Below the pieces are notes generated by a model that ran no database searches, had not been told where the DNA came from, and saw only the letters and a list, made by a program, of their open reading frames with translations. From Salisapilia sapeloensis (lineage: Eukaryota; Oomycota; Peronosporomycetes; Peronosporales; Salisapiliaceae), in contig JAADVB010000044.1 of NCBI GenBank assembly GCA_023334545.1, positions 1-64,000 of the forward strand: 64,000 nucleotides of DNA, in the 5' to 3' direction. Numbering within the stretch: position 1 is the stretch's first letter; every line of letters begins with the position of its first letter. This document shows, piece by piece, positions 53,559 through 61,653 of this stretch. A program made the position numbers and the translations under genes.

Positions 53559-55973
53559 TTACTTGCCACGCTGCTGTGAGGCAAAGATCTGGTACACGAG
53601 CATCGTCGTCGAGTACTTTGCTCGACGGAAACTATCGAATTGATAATGATGCTCCTCACATTTCTTTAGCATCTCAGGTCGATGGTCCACGAATGGACTT
53701 GAAAGCTCTGCATTCTCCCACCGATCTTTCTCTGAGATGCTGTCAAGGTAGGACGGAGGCGATTCTACTGCCATATTCTGTTTTTCCGTCAAACTGCTGC
53801 AGTCATGACAGTAGAAGACATCGTTCCGTTCATCTGTCTTGAGGCGTCGACATTCTTCGTTCATCAAAACACGGCCGCACGTCGTGCACTGTGGCTGTAA
53901 CGAGATAGCAAAGAGGGATTCTCGACCGAGTTGGACGGACTCGACTAGCTTCTCACGGAAGTGCGCGCCCTGCAGCTCCTCTTCCGTCTGTTTCCCACGT
54001 TTCATCGGCAGACTCGCGAGTCTCTCGACTTCCAGCGGCCAGTAGTCTCCGTCAAAGTACGGTGGTAACCTCTGCTGGATGCTACGTTCGAGGTCGTGGA
54101 ATTCGGTTTCGAATAAATCTTCACAGGCGTAGACGACGTTCCGTCGCTTCGCCTCACTGACCATCCTTTGATACCACATGACCAATCTTTCTTTTCCCGG
54201 GTTCTTTTGAAACGGGGGATGACACCAATAAATAAAATCACCACCACGGGTTGTCGGGCAAGCCCAAATGTGTGCCTTGATAAAGCCTCGAGCCTTACTG
54301 AATGCGAGATACGCGATCAAGATCTCTTGGAAGACACGTGTGCGGACACGACGCGGACGCATGTAGACGAGACTGTCTATGTAGGCAATGTAGACGCGAT
54401 TGCGATTGGACTCAATGACACAATCGTCATCGTACTCTTGGACGTACATGGAAAAGATGCAAACTTCGAGACCGGCAATGCGTTGGAAGGCGCAGATCGC
54501 TTTGGACGTGTACGAGACGGATGGAGGGTACTGCCTTTGTTTGGAGCAAAATTGTTGGCGAACAACTGGTGAGACCGTGGCGGTCGTGCGTACATTCGAT
54601 ACGACGCGGACGGTGATCGAATGTGCTGTCTCGACCTCATCTTCTTTCATGAGCAACGACCGGACTGATTCTTGTATGAATTTCGATAGTGCCGTCGTTT
54701 GCAACTGTTCACTCGTGATTAAATTGTCTCCTCTACTCGGTACCACGTGCGCTCGTTCCTTTGCATCTAAAAACTCCAACACACGCTCTTGGACATCAAA
54801 GCACCTGCCAAACTCCTTTGTAAAAGCTGTGTGTTTAACTGTCGGACTTAGCGCTCCATTCCCACTTTTCTTGCGCAATACATCACCTACGTCTGTAGAA
54901 GAGCTTGGAGATAGCTGAGCAGAGTCCCATTTACCTGTTGGCTTGTTCTCGACTGCTTCCAAGTCGCAGAGACGACAGAGAGGACAGATGTAGCTCTGGT
55001 CTTGATCGACTGCGTCGTTGAACAAAGCACAGATCTGGTGCACCCAATGGTTACAGCGGTCGCATTGGACCCACGGCTCCGTCAGTTCGTCCATGAATTT
55101 GACTTTTACCAACTCACTCTTCAAGAGCTTCGGCTTGGAAGTGGATAGCAGGTCGGAGGGATCTTGTTCGCCTTGTCTTGAAATCGCGGATGTCGGTGGT
55201 GGCGTCAGGAGCTTTGGAAGTGATAGATAGCACTTGGCACACCAGTGATGTGTCTCGTCTGGAGAACGATAGCAAACCGAGTAGCGCTTAATCCTTTGTC
55301 GACAAGGACCCGAGCAAAGGACGAACGGAGGTTCGAGGTTGATACACTTTTCATCGCACACGGCACAGACGTTGGCGAGGCAATGTGCACACGAGTGATC
55401 ATTCCGTCGCTTCCGTTGCGCGTTCCACTTGTTCTGCAATCGAGCAAACTCCCGATCAAATTCTTTGCGCAGTGTCTTAGCAGCGTCATGCACGACGTGT
55501 CCTGGTGGATTGAAGAGACAAGCATTTGCAAATACCAGGCGAATGTCCGCTGCACAATCTTCTGCAGAAGCGTATTGTAGCGTAAGGCATTTGTGCTTAA
55601 CGAGTGATAGATCCATGGGCTTTTTAATGACATCGCGATAGTGCGGGATGTTCCATCGGACGGGGTCCACGGGCTCGTTAAACAAGCCGTGGTTGGCACG
55701 ATGGAACATGAGCCGCGTCACGAGTGCAATGAGCGGTTGGAGGAATGCTTCACGACGCACATCACGCAAGTGCTGTCGAAGCTGCGATGCCGACGTGTCA
55801 TCAAGGGGCGACAGCGACGGTTGCCGTCGACTGCGTTTTATCGGCGGATCAAGCGAGGACGGTGGGTGGTAGATATGTCGCCGCTTCTTTCCGGGTTCGT
55901 CCGTCCCGTGGTTCGTCTCTCGCTTCGTGGGCGTCGCAGCAGGAGACGGCACCGCACCGTTTGCAAAGCCCAT
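53559..55973 (-). CDS. p300/CBP-type histone acetyltransferase with bromodomain
   Basis: This is a single exon of 804 residues from the first ATG; the frame extends 51 codons upstream without one. In order: a basic N-terminus; a bromodomain (residues about 75-180, IPHYRDVIKKPMDLSLVKHK, then ANACLFNPP); a Cys-rich region and PHD-type finger (CDRCNHWVHQICALF, YICPLC); the KAT11 catalytic domain (about 470-700) with IAYIDSLVYMRPR, IWACPTTRGGDFIYWCHPP and WYQRM, which keep the Trp and Tyr of the p300 active site; and a C-terminal ZZ-type zinc finger (CTTCGRVL, CHDC). It should transfer acetyl groups to histones in the nucleus. TAZ and KIX domains are not seen. Start-to-start distance to MMS19 is 245 bp. 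Confidence 0.9.
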   Translation of the reverse strand: MGFANGAVPSPAATPTKRETNHGTDEPGKKRRHIYHPPSSLDPPIKRSRRQPSLSPLDDTSASQLRQHLRDVRREAFLQPLIALVTRLMFHRANHGLFNEPVDPVRWNIPHYRDVIKKPMDLSLVKHKCLTLQYASAEDCAADIRLVFANACLFNPPGHVVHDAAKTLRKEFDREFARLQNKWNAQRKRRNDHSCAHCLANVCAVCDEKCINLEPPFVLCSGPCRQRIKRYSVCYRSPDETHHWCAKCYLSLPKLLTPPPTSAISRQGEQDPSDLLSTSKPKLLKSELVKVKFMDELTEPWVQCDRCNHWVHQICALFNDAVDQDQSYICPLCRLCDLEAVENKPTGKWDSAQLSPSSSTDVGDVLRKKSGNGALSPTVKHTAFTKEFGRCFDVQERVLEFLDAKERAHVVPSRGDNLITSEQLQTTALSKFIQESVRSLLMKEDEVETAHSITVRVVSNVRTTATVSPVVRQQFCSKQRQYPPSVSYTSKAICAFQRIAGLEVCIFSMYVQEYDDDCVIESNRNRVYIAYIDSLVYMRPRRVRTRVFQEILIAYLAFSKARGFIKAHIWACPTTRGGDFIYWCHPPFQKNPGKERLVMWYQRMVSEAKRRNVVYACEDLFETEFHDLERSIQQRLPPYFDGDYWPLEVERLASLPMKRGKQTEEELQGAHFREKLVESVQLGRESLFAISLQPQCTTCGRVLMNEECRRLKTDERNDVFYCHDCSSLTEKQNMAVESPPSYLDSISEKDRWENAELSSPFVDHRPEMLKKCEEHHYQFDSFRRAKYSTTMLVYQIFASQQRGK

Positions 55974-56218
55974 TTTCTTGGCTGAGAAACCGCGCTCGCG
56001 TTTTCTGTGGCAGATAAAGATCGGCAAGTGTATATAGTCAAATGGCGAGGTGAAAAGACGAGCTAATTGACAGAAATGGAGGACCTGTGGTGTTAAATTC
56101 GAGAAGAATGGAACGTATATTGGCAACGGGTGGGTCTAGCGTGGTTACGAAAAGAGATTGTACAGAATGCTACGAAATGATGAAACGACCACAAAAACAA
56201 TAAACACCAACGAAGCAA

Positions 56219-59200
56219 ATGTTCCGTCTGGATGCACCGTTGGAACCGGCGATTGCAGCCTACTGTGATCCAGAAGGAGAGGATGCGACGCAAAAGACGA
56301 GCTTAAACAATATTGTCATGCAGCTACATCGGAATGTACCGATGGAAAAGCTAGTGGAGAAGCTAGGACCTTATTTGACGCATGCTGACGGCCATGCTCG
56401 CCAACGAGCTACTTTATTACTTGCTGAAGTACTCCATCGACTCCCAGAATTGCCACTAAGCACCTCTGCTGCTGCACTATTGCTCAACTTCTTTACGGAG
56501 CGTCTACGCGATTTCCCTAGTGCCGATGCTTGTCTCCAAGCTCTGCTGGCTTTGGAGACGCATCATGCGAGTAAACTGCCTTCTCCAGCGTCTAGTCTTG
56601 AATTAGTACACAAAGTCGTCACGTCTCTCCATGTACCACAGCTGGGCCAAGCCATGCGTAAGCAATGCTTTGAGCTGATGCAGGCAGCCGTCCAACGTCC
56701 AGAGGTGGTCAAGCTGTTGTTGACCGAAGGATCCGAGGCAGGAGATGGCAGCGAACCTGCTGACAGCCCTGGTAAGATGTTTGTCTTGGGCTTTTTGAAC
56801 TCGATGGAGGGAGAGAAAGATCCGCGGAATCTGCTTCTGTGTCTCCAAGTGGCGCGAGAGCTCGCAACGCGTCTCGAGCCGGTGTTTGAGCGCCATGAAG
56901 AGCTAAGGCAGCAGTATTTTGATGTCATCTCGTGCTACTTCCCCATCACATTCACTCCGCCTCCAAACGATCCGTACGGGATCACGACGGAAGAGCTTAT
57001 CCTATCCTTGCGTCGAGCCTTGGCCGCAAGTAGCCTCTTTGCCGCCTACGTCCTTCCGTTTTTACTAGAGAAATTGTCGTCGACACCAGTCATGGAAGCC
57101 AAATTAGATGCACTTCAGACGCTCGTGTTCTGTGGCGACAGCTACTCTGTCAGCTCGATGCTGCTACATCTAAATGCCATCACACAATCGCTGTACTATG
57201 AAGTCGTGAAAGGCGAGCAGAAAGAAGTGAATGAAGCTGCATGCGCTGCAATCTCTAGACTTACCACTACGATCGGTCGTGCGAAGAATAGAGGACATCA
57301 CGGTGGAAACTATGCGTGGAGCCAATTTGTTGTCAAGCTCGTCAGCCGTGCTTCAGCTGATCTAGACGATAATGCTGCCGACTCATTCGTCAGTACGTCT
57401 GCGGGCCGCACACTTGCAGCCGTTGCAAGTGACTCTGCGAGTGGCTTCCCTTATGTCGTAGATCAATGCATGTCCATGCTATTAGACAAGTTCGAAGCAA
57501 GCCAAAAACAGTCTGCATCTGCGTGTGAAGCGTCGTTGTCGAGAATTGCGCTGCTTGTAGACGCGATTGACCGAGATGTCGATCGTTCTGCTAGTGAACA
57601 GCCAATGCATTCACATGCTGAACGACTATTGTCTGTCCTCGACACTTTCTTACAAAGTGGTGAAGAGGTGCATAGTTCTTCTGGTGCCAAGTCTCTTGCA
57701 GTGGATGCTGTGAGTCATTTGATCACGTACCCTCCATCTCCTGTCGTATCTACATCTCAAGTACAGAACATTGTGCAGCTATTGACCAAACTGCTGCTTC
57801 TTGAACCAGCAAGTGACGTCCGACTTCATTGTCTCGTGAACCTCCAGGCGATTTCAAAGACACATGCCAACACTGGTGGAGATAAGTACGCTGAGTATGT
57901 GCAGGCGACGACGTTAGTCCAACTGATGGAAGTGATCCAACAAGCGCCGGACCATGACTCCACTCGGCAGATCTTGATGTGTTCCCGTCGATCGCACGAA
58001 GCGCTACAGAGCGACGTGTTGGACGCAACCACGTCTCTGTGTTCCGAGCCGAGTATCTTTCAAGCTGCCATCACGCGTCTCGTGTCCGTCACGTTGGATG
58101 GTGGAAACGGCCAAGCCTACTTTTTTCAAAGCCAAGAGGCAGATTCAGTCCTCCGTCGTCGCTTGAACAAGGTGCTGGCAGCAGTGGCTCAGATTGTCGA
58201 GAACGGATCGGAAGACAAGTCCAGCATGGAGTTCTGTGTGCGTGAAGGAGAGCACGGGTCCATCGTCCTGAAGCTCTTGTCCGCCATCTCCAGCACGACG
58301 TCGAGTGCAGCGGAGAAAGAGGAGGTTGTGGACGCCGCGAAGCTCGAGCCATGTGCTCGTATCTTCCGCACAGTCATGCAGAGTGTCGAGCCAGCATCGC
58401 AAGAAGTGCTGGCGAGTGCTGCCGTCGACAAGTTCCTTGCGTACCCGGTTGACGCGATGCAACCAGCTCATTTACAATTCGTGCCGCTCTTTTCTGCTGT
58501 CGTGAACTCTTGTCGACGAGGTGTCGTTTTGCCACATACGTCAGAAGTGATGAATCGACTGCTTGAACTCGCGCAAGCACACTCGTCGTCGGATAGTGTG
58601 AGCAAAGAGGCATCGTTGTCGGCTGCCAAGTCACTCGCGTCGATTGTGAACAAGATGGGCGACGGAGAAGAGTTTGATGCACTCATCCGACTCTTGTTGG
58701 ATACGAAGCTGTCCACGACGATTGCAGATGAAAGTGCGGATCATAACATGCGACTTGCAGCTCTCCAGATCTACGTCTGGGTGGCTAAGGCACTGGTCAT
58801 TCGAGGCCACAAGACACATGCGCCAGCCTGTTTGCAATTCTTGTGTCGATTCGTGACACCAGCTAGTCCGGAGGAGACATCTTCCATCAGTATGGACGTC
58901 GCCAAGAGCTTCAAGCTGCTCCTGGTTGAGTACCCTGATGTACTTAACCGCAAGTGCGGCGCAGTCGTTACGGTATGTTCGCATATTCGAATGAAGTAGT
59001 GCTCGTCTACTAACATTTATTCTATGAACAGCTTCTCTACAGCCAACGGACGTTTGGCTTTGTATTCCCACCTCTCCTCGAGTACGTGCGTAGTAGAAAA
59101 GTAGATGAATGTGTTCCTGCTCTCGTCGCGTTCTCCCACGTCATCGCGCAGTCGCCGAAAGCAGCCTACTTGCCTCAATTGCCAAGCATCTTCCCGCTAC

Positions 59201-59589
59201 TTGTGCATGCTATTAACACAGATAAGGAAGAGCTGCGTGACCCGGCCGTCCATGCGTTCAAGATCTTGCTATTCGAAAGCGTCGACAGTGCTAAGCCATT
59301 CTTGAAAGACATCTTCCCTGGCCTCCTCCTACAGGCCCAACAAGGGTACCTTGTATCATGTATTTAGCTGCGAGAAAAGAGATTAATGGTGTTGTATGTC
59401 CATAGGGGAAGTGCATTGGCGCGACATGAAGCTCTGCAGTGTGTCTCGAAGCTTGCTTCGATCCCGTATGAACTCGTGCATCCGTACAAGGTGGACATTC
59501 TCAAGAACTTGCTCAAGTGTTTGGATGATCGGAAGCGATTCGTACGTCGAGAAGCGGTGCGTGTACGCAACCAGTGGAGCGTACTATAA
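56219..59589 (+). CDS. MMS19: MMS19, cytosolic iron-sulfur assembly targeting factor
   Basis: Exons are 56219-58972, 59032-59345 and 59406-59589, giving 1,083 residues. MMS19 delivers [4Fe-4S] clusters to DNA polymerases, helicases and other nuclear enzymes as part of the CIA targeting complex. It is built of HEAT repeats. Marks include the N-terminal ATLLLAEVLHRLP, CYFPITFTPPPNDPYGIT with LRRALAAS, and the conserved C-terminus (KNLLKCLDDRKRFVRREAVRVRNQW) that in animals binds client proteins and CIAO1. The exon 2/3 join restores the reading GGSALARHEALQC. Ends 51 bp before the convergent mRRF stop. Confidence 0.92.
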
Positions 59590-59640
59590 GATACAAATGG
59601 AAATGACCTGAAGAAGACCGTGTCGAGTGTATTGTTCACG

Positions 59641-60506
59641 TTAGACGACAGTGAGATCTTGCTCCTTGGCCTCCAGGAGATTGTTAATGTCGCCAATGGC
59701 TTCGTCCGTTAGTACTTGGATTTGATCCACTACTCGCTTAATGTCATCTTCCGACACTTCCTTCTTCATCGCTCGGGCTTCGTTCATAGAATCCTGTCGA
59801 GCTCGACGGACGTGCTGTCGAGCCTGTTCCCCATGCTTCCGAACTGCCTTGAGTAGATCCTTACGAGTCTCCATGGACATTCTAGTCGGGTACTGTAAGC
59901 GCGTTTATATATATGTGGAGTGAGTGTTTAAATGGTACTTTGGGAAGGTGATGTGGAGCGCCTGACCGTCCTCTCGGATCTGGTAGACTGGATTCACGCC
60001 TGCTACAGCATCCTTTACGTCCGATGCGAGCTATTTGCAGGATAGAACTAGCTAAATAGGATAGTCAAGTGCAATGGGATGAGGAATATCCTTACGGATG
60101 GATCATAAGGCGTGATGCTGAGTGCGTGGGAGCTTTGGACAGCTACTTGGGCGACTTGGGGCAATGGCACGTGCTCTCCGTAGGCCGGAATACGAAGATC
60201 GTCAAAGATACCGGCGTCGGCTTTACCAGGTCGCATCTGGGAAAGAGCGCGATTGAGGTTTTGCACTCCGCCTTGCATATTCCGACGCGTTTGGGCTAAT
60301 TGCGCTTGGAATTGCGCTTCGAGTTCATCGTCGGCATCGGCCTTGAAGTCGAATTCATCTACGGATTCTGGCGGTGCCGGGTGCGTCGGTGGCTTTTTGT
60401 TCTTGCCTTTACCAGCCTTCTTGGCAAAGAAGCGAACATTGCTAAAGGAATATGTCGCTCGACCACCACTTGTCGAGACACGAGAAGCTAATAAACGTAG
60501 GGCCAT
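59641..60506 (-). CDS. MRRF: Mitochondrial ribosome recycling factor
   Basis: Exons are 60506-60096, 60030-59939 and 59881-59641, giving 247 residues. It splits post-termination mitochondrial ribosomes together with an EF-G-like factor. A basic, Ser-rich presequence (MALRLLASRVSTSGGR) targets mitochondria and is followed by a Lys/Pro linker. The RRF fold covers residues about 75-247: LNRALSQMRPGKADAGIFDD, QVAVQSSHALSITPYDPS, ITFPKMSMETRKDLLKAVRK and HVRRARQDSMNEA. The last junction was chosen because it rebuilds the family motif before RKDL. Divergent from the unknown gene at 60611, 104 bp apart. Confidence 0.92.
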
Positions 60507-60610
60507 GTTGGATCGATTTCGAATGTTTTCTTGATATGTGGAATTTAGTGCTGGTCTATTTTGTTTATCGTCCAGAGCTAAATTGACGCGCACATCGACC
60601 ACGCGAGGTG

Positions 60611-61432
60611 ATGGTCAAGACGTACTCGCTATCGCAGCGCCTTGTGCGTGTACTGCAGACTTCGTATCGAGAAATGGACTGGTGGATGTTGCAGAATATG
60701 CCTGGTTTACCCAACACACCCGAGAAGAATGCTCGATTGAAAGAACCTCGCGTCGTGGATCTATGGGAACTCACGTGGCGTGATCATGTACGCAAATTGC
60801 AAGAGGCATGGGCAGATTACAAAGCGTCTTTTCAGGTTTATGACAAAGTAGACTTGCAAAAAGGAGCCGAGGAGCTGCGAGAAGCTGCGAAACAGTTTGG
60901 TGGTGATGTGCAGTCGAATGCTCGATCGAATATCAAGTACTTGGAAAAGGAGCTAGATGGGACGCAGTTACTTCAAAACGTTCATTACATCCGATCGACT
61001 GCTGGTAAAAACCTTGATTTCATCGCACAAGAAGCAAAACATGCGGGGGAAGAAGTGGACCCAGAGCAATTACGACAGAACGTGCAAGAGGCATTGCAAA
61101 GTGTCAAAAGCCAGGACGATGTCCAGACGACAGTGACGAAAAACCTATCTCAGCTACGTGAACTCGCGGAATCAACTCGAGACGCTGCCTTATCCATGGA
61201 AAAAGAAGACGTCGAACAGCTTAAAGGCGACGCGCAGTCGTGGTTGGCGGATAAACTTGTCGTGGGCCAAACGGTTCTCGTGGGTTTTATCGATGGGTAC
61301 AAAGAAGGCAAGCAACTTGAACTTACTCGCGAGAACCCTCTACTAGTAGATTTCGTCAAAGACACTGCACAACAGCAGTCGGATCGTTTACATGACTTTA
61401 TAGCGTCCCAACGCAGTAAGAAATCGGAATGA
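60611..61432 (+). CDS. Unknown helical protein, possibly mitochondrial
   Basis: This intronless gene encodes 273 residues from the first ATG. The N-terminal 60 residues have a distinctive aromatic stretch (YREMDWWMLQNMPGLP, then WELTWRDHVRKLQEAW) that looks conserved, though no family was recognised. Residues 80-210 are highly charged amphipathic helix with many Gln, Glu, Lys and Ala. Near residue 215 a mildly hydrophobic stretch (VVGQTVLVGFIDGYKEG) could be a weak membrane contact. The spacing to the divergent mitochondrial ribosome recycling factor gene suggests a mitochondrial role, by inference only. The codon pattern and lack of stops support a real gene. Confidence 0.6.
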   Translation: MVKTYSLSQRLVRVLQTSYREMDWWMLQNMPGLPNTPEKNARLKEPRVVDLWELTWRDHVRKLQEAWADYKASFQVYDKVDLQKGAEELREAAKQFGGDVQSNARSNIKYLEKELDGTQLLQNVHYIRSTAGKNLDFIAQEAKHAGEEVDPEQLRQNVQEALQSVKSQDDVQTTVTKNLSQLRELAESTRDAALSMEKEDVEQLKGDAQSWLADKLVVGQTVLVGFIDGYKEGKQLELTRENPLLVDFVKDTAQQQSDRLHDFIASQRSKKSE

Positions 61433-61514
61433 TGTAATCCTTCTTCCTTGCTGCGACCGTTGACAGATACGACTTGAAGATCGTATGGTGTTTTTTTATA
61501 AGCGACTCTAGTTC

Positions 61515-61653
61515 ATATCCACTCATTTCCACTTGTCTCCAGCGCGGATCTGCCACTTCCTCTTTTTCCCTCCAAGCGAGAAACAGGAAAACACCGTCTT
61601 CAAGTCTTCGTTTCTTCCCCTCCTTTGCAACCGCCTTTGAAACTCTAGTCAAC
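61515..61653 (+). promoter_or_regulatory. Pyrimidine-rich EF2 leader with oomycete-like initiator
   Basis: The sequence TCATTTCCA at about 61523-61531 fits the oomycete initiator (pyrimidine-rich, TCA core) and flanking element. It would give a 5' leader of about 125 nt. The leader is rich in C/T runs (TCCTCTTTTTCCCTCC, TTCTTCCCCTCCTTTG), as often seen for highly expressed translation-factor genes. The start site is not verified. Confidence 0.4.
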
